A stretch of 64,000 bases of DNA from Porphyra umbilicalis (taxonomy: Eukaryota > Rhodophyta > Bangiophyceae > Bangiales > Bangiaceae). Below, piece after piece: positions 9,401-19,640 of the stretch. Below the pieces are notes generated by a model. That model was not told where the DNA came from. It searched no databases and worked only from the letters and a program-made list of their open reading frames with translations. The stretch lies in assembly GCA_002049455.2 (NCBI GenBank), contig KV918761.1:434001-498000 (forward strand), read 5' to 3'. Each line of letters begins with the position of its first letter. The first letter of the stretch is position 1. Both the position numbers and the translations under genes were made by a program.

Positions 9401-11590
9401 GAAGGGCCTAGCACAGGAGTCCGTGGCATTGCCGAAGGACCATGGTGCGGTGCCGCCGCGGGAGTCGGTCTTTTGGTCGGTGATCCTTATTTGCTGTGCG
9501 AGGCTCTCGCCTCACGGCGCGATGATCAGTTGTCTAGCTTTGATGCAGATGACATAAACGTCTTGGCCGGCACTCTCCCCTCAAACCACTTGGCCAGAGG
9601 AATTGAAGGAGTCCCTAGTGCAACGCTCGCACAGATACAGAGCATACAGAAGCCTGGGGCTGCCGGAAAAGACCCTACATCGCCAAAAAAACTCCACGAG
9701 CACATGCCGGGTACCAGCCGAGAAGGTCCTGACGCCACTGTTCGCAGGAAAGTTGCCATGGATGCGGGCGGGGAGCCCAAGTACGCACACGGTGGTGACA
9801 AAGTGTGTGCGCAAATGCTTGGGTCTCCGACGCGACGTGCCAAGGATTTCTACTCCGTTCCTGTGACTGAGTTACACTCTGTTCCTGAGTTGGGATTGCA
9901 CGGACTGATTCGGTCGAATAGTGCATCATTCAGGCAATTTGGCGCGCACGTGTTCCGAATAGTAGCACGCGAGAGGCGCCCCGTCTCTAGTCGACTGCCA
10001 AAGCGACATTCCGGGGACAAGCTCAGAGTGCGCGTTCAAACCTTTCCGCAGTTCCCTACCATTATGTGCGACTCATTCTCTGGTAGGCCTGCGCCTGACC
10101 TGAGCGTCAAGCGCAAAGACTTGAGGGCACAGCTGCCATCAGAAAGGGAAAAGCGAATGTCAGGTGCGGAACTCAGAGCCAAAGTCGGTGAGAGTGCAAA
10201 CGCCCTTCAAGCCGCATACCGGGACTTCGGTGTGACGCGCTTCCTTGCCAGTGTGAACGATCCCAGCGCGACTTGGGTGCGACGAGTCACAGCTGCCGGC
10301 AAAGAGAGGGCCGTGATGGGTGGAGCCCTTGATCCCGTAGATGTGTACTATCTTTCAGACATGTCACCTGACAACAAGGATGGGTGCAGTAGGAGTCTCG
10401 GCGACCCTGCGTGTACTGCCCATGCCGAGTCTTGCCCGCCTGGTCAGCGATTTGAGAACCCTCGCACATTGAATCACCACACTATGCTCGGTGCAGCGTC
10501 CACATACGAAGGTATCAACACGAGCTTGCTGTACGTTGGGTCCCAAGGCTCTCACTTTAGCTGGCACGTTGAGGACAGTCTGTTGCAATCATGTTCGTAC
10601 TTGCAGGCCGGAGCGAGCAAGTTTTGGTTGTTCATTCCGGCGTCGGAACGCCCTCTTGCTGAGCGCGTGATGCGAGAGCTTATGGACCCGGTTGTATTGG
10701 GAGCGGCCGGAGGTGACGTATGGACAGTTCTTGCTGTAAAGGCGTGCTTGTGGCCTGCAACGCTCTTTCTGGCTCGTGGTGTACGAGTTGGATTCCACAA
10801 GATGGAGCCTGGGGACTTTGTTGTCACGGGTTACGGCGTCCTTCACAGCGGCTTCAATGGGGGACCAAACGTGGCCTCCGCCGTGAACACTGCCTGCACA
10901 GCCTGGTTTTCTTACGCGATGGAACACGCAGAGCACTGGCGCAATAAGCTGACTATCCACATCCCTTTTGAAAAGCTGCTGGTGCTTGCGGCCCAGAAGC
11001 TCGCTGCTGGGGAATGGTGGTGCGGCGACGCGAAGACGTATCAGGCGTTAGAGCCAGAACAGTTCCAACGGGATATCAAAGTCATGGAGTCTTACCTAGG
11101 AAAGTACCTTGACGATACGCAGGCTTTTTTGGAGATGGGACCAGACACAGACTGGGCTGGCAGGAAGGCCACCATCGTCGACATGATGCGGGCGTCCATG
11201 GGCGTGACGAAGTTTATCGTGCACAACTACATACAGCCGAAAGGGACACCCTTGGTGCTGCCCAATGAGGATACGGGATCAGTCACAGACTATTCAGTTG
11301 ATGGCACGTCTTGCCCTCATTGCGGTGTAGTCGTTTGGCTCTCGGTCATTGTCTGCCCAACGTGCATTGAACAGCTAGGAGAAGAAGCTGGACCTACTGC
11401 TCCTCTGTGCTGTCTGCGCTGCGCACCGACCATGTTCGGGAGCGAGCACGATCGACTTCGCCAGGGCTCTCCGGCGCAGAGGCGTCTCATGGGTTGCCAT
11501 GCTCCGGTGGTGGTGCAGCGGCTCTCGAACAGCTCCGTGTACCTCTTGGTGGATGAATTGAAGAAGCTGTCAGTGGGACGTTCTGCATGA
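9206..11590 (+). CDS. JmjC-domain (KDM4-like) oxygenase carried by a DNA transposon
   Basis: The frame is open from 9206. A separate ATG exists at 9350 (746 residues to the stop at 11590), but the repeat array upstream shares the frame, so it is probably the C-terminal part of a larger protein. The JmjC fold is clear. HVED near 10565 supplies the His-x-Glu iron ligands. The following YLQAGASKFWLFIP aligns with the KDM4 stretch whose lysine binds 2-oxoglutarate. GVLHSGFNGG near 10835-10865 supplies the second His. The KDM4 asparagine after the HxE motif is serine here. A cluster CPHC...CPTC...CCLRC near 11310-11430 resembles a zinc ribbon. JmjC enzymes of this type oxidatively demethylate histone lysines. 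With its triad intact, activity is plausible but unproven. It runs convergently with the transposase at 11845-14268, with 254 bp between them. Confidence 0.8.
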   Translation, partial: ESGGGDGGRVLEQDGRRAAAADGGGDLHARGLTGDAADAQVLGGAAVGMLPHVRRDDGGARRNPVEGPSTGVRGIAEGPWCGAAAGVGLLVGDPYLLCEALASRRDDQLSSFDADDINVLAGTLPSNHLARGIEGVPSATLAQIQSIQKPGAAGKDPTSPKKLHEHMPGTSREGPDATVRRKVAMDAGGEPKYAHGGDKVCAQMLGSPTRRAKDFYSVPVTELHSVPELGLHGLIRSNSASFRQFGAHVFRIVARERRPVSSRLPKRHSGDKLRVRVQTFPQFPTIMCDSFSGRPAPDLSVKRKDLRAQLPSEREKRMSGAELRAKVGESANALQAAYRDFGVTRFLASVNDPSATWVRRVTAAGKERAVMGGALDPVDVYYLSDMSPDNKDGCSRSLGDPACTAHAESCPPGQRFENPRTLNHHTMLGAASTYEGINTSLLYVGSQGSHFSWHVEDSLLQSCSYLQAGASKFWLFIPASERPLAERVMRELMDPVVLGAAGGDVWTVLAVKACLWPATLFLARGVRVGFHKMEPGDFVVTGYGVLHSGFNGGPNVASAVNTACTAWFSYAMEHAEHWRNKLTIHIPFEKLLVLAAQKLAAGEWWCGDAKTYQALEPEQFQRDIKVMESYLGKYLDDTQAFLEMGPDTDWAGRKATIVDMMRASMGVTKFIVHNYIQPKGTPLVLPNEDTGSVTDYSVDGTSCPHCGVVVWLSVIVCPTCIEQLGEEAGPTAPLCCLRCAPTMFGSEHDRLRQGSPAQRRLMGCHAPVVVQRLSNSSVYLLVDELKKLSVGRSA

Positions 11591-11844
11591 GCGATGTCAT
11601 TTGTGTTTTTTCTATGCTTCTTGCTTTTGGCTTCTCCATGCGCACTATGTATGTTTCTTCGTACTGCCTCACGTTGCTGGCTGTCACACATAGGCTGTTG
11701 TAATATTCATCAACTTCTTCTCATTTGCTCTTGAGTCCATCGTAGGTCCCTTGCTCGTTATTTTTGGTGCAGTACAGTACTCAAACCATGAGCCGAGTCC
11801 GACGTACACGTCAGAGAGGAATAAAATACACAAGTCACTCTCAG

Positions 11845-14268
11845 TCACCCGCTCTTAAAGTGGAAGCCCGAACGTTTGGTAAACATGACATTACTCTGCC
11901 CACAAGGAAGCACAAATGCCAATTGGCCGACGCGGTCGGCAGTGACAATGGTAACATCAGCTGCTACGTCAACAGCGACGACAGCCGGCTCGCCCAAGAC
12001 GGAGAAGGCCATGTGCGGTACACGCCATGGCTCGTAGGCAACGTAAAGCTCGCCGTTGACGGTTGCAATGGAGTGGACGCGACCAAAGCGCTTGTGGTTC
12101 ATGTCACTCGTTCCAGAGCCATGCTCTTCAGGTACAATGTCAACAATGGACACTGTGGACCCTTCTGCGATAATAATCGATCGCTCTTTCCTCGCGGCCT
12201 TCCGCCAAAGTGTGAGGGCCGCGTTGGGCGCATGGCGCTTCCAAACATCTTCTTTGGGCCCCAAGAGCGTGCGCACAGCGTGCATGGCACGCCAAGCATC
12301 ATTGACTGTGGCCGCATTAACTCTGCTCGGACCCAGGCTGTAGAAAGAGACGGCCTTCAGCTTCTTGCCTCGTCTACCAATGAGCCATGAAGCGGGTATT
12401 CCATATTCGCCTGGCAAAGATAGCACTCGGGAGTACTGTTCTGTGTCTCTCCACCTCTGTATGGCATACTCAGCGGGGTTCCAGCTATTGCTCTGGCTCA
12501 CCTCACGCTTTGCCAGCTGGTGAAACCTCTCAAAAATGAGCTCACATATGGCCGGCCCGAGCTGCACCAGCGGGAGAGTGCGATGCAAGAGCTCTAGCAA
12601 ACGGTGCACAGATGGTCGCTCCCACGACCCGTTGAATGGCACCAGCCGACGCAGTTCAATCATCAGACTCTCGCCCAAGACTTGGAGCTCAGCGACAGTG
12701 GGCCTCGTTCGCACGGCCTCCTCGCCATCCGAGGCAGCTGTTGGGAGGTAGAAAAGTGCGGTAGAGAACCGTCGGAGGGCATGAAGAGCACTGAGTGCGG
12801 CAACTGCGTGTGGCGGTGTGGCTGTAGGATGGACCAAGTACTGCAGCACAGTCGGGCCCACCGTGAGCAGCACTGCATAGTCTGACATTGAGAGGGTTGT
12901 GCCACCCATCTTTTCGGGTTCGAACGACGACAAGACTGTGTGTGTCGGGACGTCTTCCACCACGCGCTTGAGAAGTGCGTCCGGGTTGGCTCCTGGTGGC
13001 AAATAAAACAGTGGACGAACAGAAAACGCACGATCCTTGATGCTGAGAGATGTGTATGCTCCATAGTAGCCCTCCAGGCTTCCCCGTCGACGCTTGTATA
13101 CGTTGAATTCATCACCGTACAATGAAACGTATAGCGTGTAGGGGTCTTTTTCCGGGAGAGCACTCTCCGGGGGCTCTGCCGCCTGCGAGAGCTCCAGTGG
13201 CCGCAGTGACAATAAGGCGGACCACGAGTCTTGTTCCATCATGGCTGATGCTTTCACGACAAGAACCAGTACGCCACCGGACCGCGTGAACCGCAAAGTA
13301 AACCTGCGTTCTTCGGTGAAGCATGGTGCCCAGCTCGCGGGCGGTACGAAATCAGGAAAAGCAGAAAACTGCGCGAGGGAGCCCCCAAGTCGAAGCGCGC
13401 TCTGGGGAGCATACCTGGACGCGGATGTGGTAAAGCTGCCGTCACAAGCAATGGCTGTGCTCATCAGACTGGCCTTGAACGTCGTAGCTGCATCAAGAGA
13501 GACCTGGGCGATACATCCAATGTCGTACCTGTACCGGTCTCGGAACAGGACGTTCTTCACGTTATACCTCGAGGGATCCCTGGCCACTACAGTCTGATAA
13601 AACTCTGCAGGCCGCTCAGCTGTGCCCATGCACGATTCCCCTTTACTGTGGAAAAGAGCAGCCGTCTTGGGATCTCCAAAGTCCCGCTTTACGTGCTCAG
13701 AGAAAGGAATGTACGACACTATTGCGTCAGGCAGTTATCGCAAGGCTCTTCCTTTGCCAACGGGAAGCTGACGTGTGGTCGTTTCTCTTCGCAGTGGTAT
13801 GGCAGACTTCAGCATGTGCTTGCGCAACTGCCGTAAGCGCCACCTCGAGGGCCACTCCACCTGCGGGATAAAGGAGTTCTCGGCCTCTCGCATCATGTCA
13901 TACTGTCTGAGCGTCACGCGCACTCGCCCATAGAGGTACCCAAAACATAAGAACTCGCGACGTGTTGCAAACCCCTCATCAGGGTGCTCAGATGCACTCG
14001 AAAATTCTGTGTCGTCTGATGGGTATGCGTCTGACTCAGATTCTGATGACAGGGCGACGTCGTCGTACTCCTCTATATGGGACACTCGTGGTATCGCTCT
14101 GCCAGGGACAGTTTGGGGTCTGCCTGCCGAGCCCTCACCGTCGCCTTCACGGCCGACATCATGCTCTGCAGAATCCGAGTTCGTGGGATGTGCTTGCAAA
14201 TGAATCAGGTTGGCATCAGTGAGATTGAAAAACGCAGAACCTCGTGGACCGCGCCTGCGACGCTTCAT
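11845..14268 (-). pseudogene. CACTA/Plavaka-like DNA transposase, one in-frame stop
   Basis: One frame runs from the ATG at 14268 (MKRRRRGPRGSAFFNL) to a stop at 11845, interrupted by a single TAA at 13735..13737. The frame is the same on both sides, so the two long ORFs are halves of one protein of about 807 residues. The N-terminal part is basic, then acidic/serine-rich. The second half has LYVSLYGDEFNVYKRRRGSL (near residue 380), an aspartate-containing block like that in the transposase core of Plavaka and related CMC elements. Further on, HRLLELLHRTLPL and LIFERFHQLAKREVSQSN (near residue 580) match the helical block near the end of such transposases. A KDZ-type assignment is possible. 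Catalytic residues cannot be assigned with confidence by eye. Confidence 0.6.
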
Positions 14269-14316
14269 GGCGACCAGGAAAGGGGGCCCGTGCGTGCGTA
14301 GCACAGTATCCGACAC

Positions 14317-15275
14317 TGCATGTTAATACCACATACGCACGCCCGTAGGAGCACCAAGAGGGACACAGCCGAGGACCTGTTTGACGGGGATACACAGCGA
14401 GATCAAGGGCCCAGGGCACAGGACGCCGGCATGATGCGACTGCGGTGTGGCACCTCAAGCATCGACGGAGGCTGACCTCGGTGTACCTATGGCGAGGGAG
14501 GCTCTGATCTGCTGATCGGCACGAGTTGGAGCTGCTCGGCAGATTCCCGGCTCGGACACTCTGCACCGATCCCCCTTTCTGACAATAGGAAAGGTACGAA
14601 GGACACGTCCTTCAAGGTGGACCACCGGCGGACGGCTTCCGTGCGCTCATTGGCCAGCCATTTCTAGCCCCCCCAGCGACCAAGGCGCCGATTGGTTTTC
14701 CATTTGATCCGGCAGACCATCTGCGGAACAGTCCTCCAGTGATCCTCGTTTGATCTCAAGGATGATCCTCAGTAAAGTTCGAACGCCACTGTCGGGACTG
14801 TTTCCAGGACGGTCTTGCGTCATAGATCTCGCCCTATCCTATTCTACGTTTGAGATTAGGCCAGGACGGTCCACCGGAAAACCCCGGGGAGTTCCTCCAC
14901 TTGATCTGATGATCACTGGGGGACGATCCCAATCTCGCGTCACGCCGACCTCCAGAATCGATGTGGCTGCGTGAGCAAATCGGGCCGCAGGCCTATACTG
15001 TGAATTCCTCGATTTTGTGACCAGGATTAAATAAGGACGAGCATCCGTCTCCCTGTGCAACGTCGCGAACCAGATCTGCGAACCGAGCTACTGGTGGCCC
15101 AGATATAAGTCCAACCGGATAATATGGCGCTGGTTCGCAGGAGGTTCGCATTTTTCCATCGGCCGACCATACCACTGGCGTTTGGGCAGACGTTTGTGCA
15201 TTTCCGAACGTTTTGCGAACCGAATCTGTCTACAATTGTGTCTAAACGGGGGTCAAACACCCAAATCGGGACCTA
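14317..15275. other. No gene seen
   Basis: Non-coding sequence with repeated GATC and CAGGA-type words and several TCTGCGAACC-like words (near 15075, 15128 and 15212). The latter also occur beside the right inverted-repeat arm at 22.27 kb. It could be the flank or end of the JmjC transposon, but no terminal repeat could be fixed. Confidence 0.4.
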
Positions 15276-15381
15276 GGGTTGAAGGTGGGGTTCATGTCCA
15301 GATCTGAGGTGGGGTTCAGATGTGGATAAGGGGAGTTGGGGGGACTTACAAGTACGATATTCCAGGCACGTGCGTGCAACA

Positions 15382-16062
15382 CCCTGGCCTTCAGGGCGGT
15401 GGCGCGCTCGGCGACGCGTCGACACCGGGCACGCCGGCTGGCTCCATGGCCGCGAGCACGCCCGGGGGCACGTACAGCCACGTTGCCGTGGCGGGGGGGG
15501 CGTGGGCCGGTGAAAGGGGTGCCGCCACAGCCACCGCAGAGGGGGCGGCCCGCCGGCGTCGCGCAACGCCCACGGGCACCCCCGTCACCCCACCGCGCAG
15601 CGCATCTGCGCGCGGCGGGCGGGGCGGCCGACACAGCGCACGGGTGGGCGGGTGGAATCGACCGCCGCGCGACGGGGCGCCTCTAACAGCGCCGGTAGAT
15701 GGCGTCAGCAACCGCCGACGCGCCGCCGCAACAGAAGCCGGCGCGCAGGCACGATCACCCGCGGGTTATCTTCAGCGCTTCGAACCCCAGAAGTCGCTGC
15801 GCGTGGTCGCCGCGCGCAACTGGGGGTGGTGGGGGGGTCAGGGGGGCGCGCGCCGTCCGGGCCCTGTGACCCTTGCGGCAGGGCAGTCCCTCTCAGCAAC
15901 GTAACTCTATTCGCTTTTAACGTCATCGCGACCCTTCCAACGCTGACACGCCCTGAGGACACAAATGCAGACTGCCACCTCTGAAACGGAGAGCAAGTCC
16001 TGTGATCTAAGTATATGTGTGCATCACTACACTTCGAGAGCACCCTGTCCTAAAGGCCAGGG
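15382..16062 (+). mobile_element. MITE-like element, copy 1
   Basis: It begins CCCTGGCCTTCAGG and ends in the inverted form CCTAAAGGCCAGGG, giving imperfect terminal repeats of about 20 bp. An inverted copy lies at 52594..53200. The two share the left GC-rich part, a CCCGCGGGT.ATC stretch, the CAGACTGCC.CCTCTGA stretch and the GTGCATCACTACA stretch. Similarity also extends about 20 bp outside the left end (15358-15376). It has no gene of its own. The ORFs across it are GC-driven. Confidence 0.75.
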
Positions 16063-17438
16063 AACTATACACTGCGGGTCGGTATGTCATCGCCGGGATA
16101 GTTCTAAATTTGCCGGCTTGTAAATCTATAACGAGTAGACGCGAAAGAATGTTTTGAGATAGCCATGCAAAGCTTTTGTGAGATGGCCTCAGCATGATTC
16201 GGAGGATCATGTGCACGACAGTTCCGTGGATCAGCGAAAATCCTACATTTCGGATTGCCTGATTCTCGAGTGACCTCTGTGATTCGGCAGTTCATCACTA
16301 CAGTTCTGGACTCGTTCAACGGATCATCTTCGGGACTGACTCTGGGATCGTTCCAGAAGCAGTGTCATCCTGACCCACAGATCATCTCGGGGACTGTCAT
16401 TCGAAAAAAAGGTGAGGAATTGTTCAACAGATAGTCTGACTGCCTCTTCCGCAAACAAAATGTCTGCCTATACCGTCAACAGTGTGAACAAAATCCTTTT
16501 GACACTCTCTCCGCTTAGACCAGTGCCCATCGTGGAATCTGACATATCGCTCATGCGCTTGAGTCTGTGGTGCGAGTGCTTCTGATACGTATTGAGTCGG
16601 GGGATTGCAAGTATTGAACCGGGGGATTGCGAGTTCGGGACCTGCTGAGTTAGGACGAAAGGGGACGAGATTGCCACTGAGCTGAGGACGAATTTACTGC
16701 GCGTGTGGGAGACCCAATCATTCATAAATCCGGACTGGGTGCGTCCGGGACTTCACGGTATTCTCGATGTGCGAGCCGACGCATGTTTACCCAGTTCCCA
16801 TCCCCTCTGCGCCGGGAAACAGCGTGTCGGTCGCACGACTACCAAGTCACATTGAGGCTCCCTCTGCACACGTTTCGTGGCCCAGGAGCGACGCCCCATG
16901 GGCAGGTCTTGCTCTCTGATCGGGTTCGGCAGACCCTCCCCACGACGTCACTCGAAGTAGTCCAGGCTATCATCTACGATCGAGTCCTTGAGACAGGAAT
17001 CTAGATCAATCCTGCGCACTCGTTCACTCAATCTATGACGACGGTCCCCAGGATGATTGTACTCCGACGCCAGGACAGTCCTGAGCACGATCCTCAGGAT
17101 GATCTTACTCCCACTTCAAGACAGTTCTCAGCACGATACGCAGAACGATCAGAACCAGCGAATCGGAATGATCTTTCATGAGCATGGGGCAGCAACTTCG
17201 CCGGACAATTGCCGAATCTGCAGGTGCTGGTGTGAGGATGATTCCCACTGAATATCGGTGCAGATGGTCTTCGAGCACTTCTGAACTCCACTGCGGGCTT
17301 TGTCTCCAAGATCTACAAAAAGTGGGCATAATTTGATCGCATGATCAATGTGCGACAGTTCTGCGAACCGTCGGTGGGCGAGTTCGAATCTGGCAGTTCT
17401 CAGTTTTAAGGAATCGGGGACAAAACGCTGTGTAGTTG
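16063..17438. other. No gene seen
   Basis: Lower-GC sequence with scattered GATC, CAGGAC and TTCAACGGATCATC-like words and no coherent frame. It resembles 0.5-1.1 kb and 14.7-15.0 kb. It is probably old transposon DNA. Confidence 0.45.
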
Positions 17439-18823
17439 CCACCGTCTAGTAAGATGCAGTGGGGTGGGGTTCAGTTCGTGCGCACTGTCAGCCCCAAAGC
17501 TGGGGTGGCGCCAAAAAAGCGCGCGCGCGCCCATATCGACAGCCCTAGCGATCGCCCCCCTTCACCCACCCCCGCCGCCGACCGCCGCGCCGCCACGCGC
17601 AGCGTCGTCGTCCCCCCCCCCCCCCCCCACCCCGTCGTCCGCTATCACTCTCTGCATTTCTTTCCCGCTCCTGCTGTGGTCCATGTGGCAACCCCCGTCA
17701 TTTTGCGGGCACCCATTGAAGCCCCCCTCACGGTCCGCTGCCACCTGCGCCGCCCCCGCCACGGCGACCGTCGCGGTGCCGTGCGGCGGCCGCGGGAGCG
17801 ACGGTCGCCGACATCGACGCCATTGGTGATCCCCCCCCCTGTTGCCGTCGCGGGTTGCGACAGCTGTCGTGGTCGTTATGTTGTCCCGTCAGTGTTCTAT
17901 TACGTCTGTCAATGTGGCCGACCCTCTGCCCACGCTGCCTCGCTCACAGATGGTTTCGCTCTCCTGCCCCAGTAGACGAGGTGCGTGTTTTTCTGTTGTC
18001 TTGGGGATTCTCTGCCTTTTTTTCTGCAAGAATGTGCCAAACGGTGTATGGTTGTGATCGTCCTGCTCACCTTGTTTGCTGCTATGTTTCGATGTGTTCT
18101 TCTTTCTTCTTCTTCACTTGTGGTACCTGGTACATTTGTACTGCGCGGTTTATGTGCCTCTTTGCTGTCTGACGCTGTCGATGGAGAGACGGGGCACCCC
18201 ACGAGGGCCCCGCTCCTTTTGATAGCTCGTTCTTGACGATTGCAGCGCTAGTGTGGGTGGGTGCCGGAATAGCTACCTGCTTTGACCTTATAGCGTATGT
18301 TTTCTTTCCACCGCCATGACCATGCACCTTTTCGACCCGCAGGTGCCTCTATCTGCCCACACTCTGCTTCTATTTTTGTTTTCGTGCTCAGGACACACAT
18401 GCTATATGGCCTCGGCCACGCTCAGGAGCACGGGGCTGGGGCGCAGGTTGCATTCTCGGCTACCCCTCCCCCTCCTGGCACATCTGCTACTGTCTTCGAT
18501 GAATGGCTTTCAAGACGAGTAGGGTAAGTCGTTTTTAATGCAGTGGCGGATGTTCCTCTCTGTCCTGCCCTTTCGTGCACTCACACTCACGCGCAAGTCT
18601 CAAGGAACGTTGGCCTCGCCCACGACTTTCCCCCCCCCGGGACTCATCCCCCTCCCCCCGTGGCTCATTGACTTGGTCGTGGAGATGCATTCGCCTCGGT
18701 CCAGTATTGACTCCGTCTGACGCGCGTTCCCTTGCCGAGCGCGCCTTCTCTGGTACGATGCTTACAGTGACTGCGAGGAGCGAGGAACTGAACCCCACCC
18801 CACCCCATCTTACTGTACGGTGG
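17439..18823. mobile_element. 1.4-kb element with 39-bp terminal inverted repeats
   Basis: Positions 17439..17477 (starting CCACCGTCTAGTAAGATG) and 18785..18823 are inverted copies with 4 mismatches in 39 bp. Inside is a plus-strand frame (17454-17975) with a proline-rich start and a cysteine cluster CDSCRGRYVVPSVFYYVCQC. A T-rich stretch with intron-like features follows (17880-18530). It may be an internally deleted transposon keeping the first exon of a zinc-binding protein. I do not recognise the family. Confidence 0.6.
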
Positions 18824-18918
18824 AAGTTCGATCAAGTGCATGTGGCGAAGTATCTCCAATTCCCCACATCAGACATGAACTCCACCTCGGATCTGGACCT
18901 GAACCCCACCTTCAACCC

Positions 18919-19640
18919 GTGCCCGCCCAAATCGGGACGATCGCAGATAAACACACGTTGCGTTGACGATCGCACAGGCGTCTCGAGATCTGATATTCAT
19001 GAGCATGCGGTCGCGAGTGGCCGCAGATTCCGCTCGAGGCGCAGGCGGCGCTCATTGCCGGGCCCTGTCGGGGGGGGGGCCGGCGGGACACCGTTCTTTC
19101 CAGGTGGACATCCGCCGCCACGCGCGATTCTGGGTCGGCCCCCCGACGGCTGAACGGTTTGATTAGGGGGGGGGGGCCGCCTAGAGGCACTGTCGCATGG
19201 GTTGGCGCGCGGCCCCAATGCGGTCGTCCAGCGGAATTCTTTGGCGGGGTGGCCCCCAGTTGACGCGCCGCTGGTGCCACCAACCTGCGCTGAGAGCCAA
19301 TCGGGGAGGGGCTCCGCGCAGCGCAACATTGTGTGGCCGGCATGTGACTGTCCGCGCGCAGCCGCACCCGCGGGAATGGGCCGTGCATGGGGGTTTTCAG
19401 GCAGCGCCGCGCAGCCCACATTATTGGTCACGCGGCCGCCCGGGACCTGCCAATTGCGCTTTCTGTGGGGGGGGGGGCGCGGAGCTACAGATCGACGCGG
19501 TGCGCCCGCCACCAGCGGCGCGTCGATCACACCGTCGTCGTCGGGGGGAGCGCGATTGCGGCACCGCCGTCGTCGGCGTCGTCCACCCCGTTTCCCCGTT
19601 CTGCCCGTCTCCTTCGCCGTCGCAGCGGCCGTGAGCGGCC
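18919..19640. other. No gene seen; G-rich runs
   Basis: GC-rich sequence with long G runs near 19071, 19168 and 19470. Frames are open on both strands for compositional reasons and none shows family features. It may include the left end of the neighbouring Harbinger-like element. Confidence 0.4.

Larger units (their letters stand above)
15276..18918. mobile_element. Candidate nested element with 43-bp inverted repeats
   Basis: Positions 15276..15318 and 18876..18918 are inverted copies with 3 mismatches in 43 bp, built around GGGTTGAAGGTGGGG. Two other inverted-repeat units sit inside (15382-16062 and 17439-18823). The word GGTGGGGTTCA and its complement recur at each end and inside. No transposase is visible, so this would be a non-autonomous or composite element, or a family of subterminal repeats. 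Confidence 0.5.

Noticed and set aside
17384-17400. GAGTTCGAATCTGGC, resembling a tRNA T-arm
   Set aside because: The flanking stem does not pair well and no acceptor or anticodon arm is found at the right distance.
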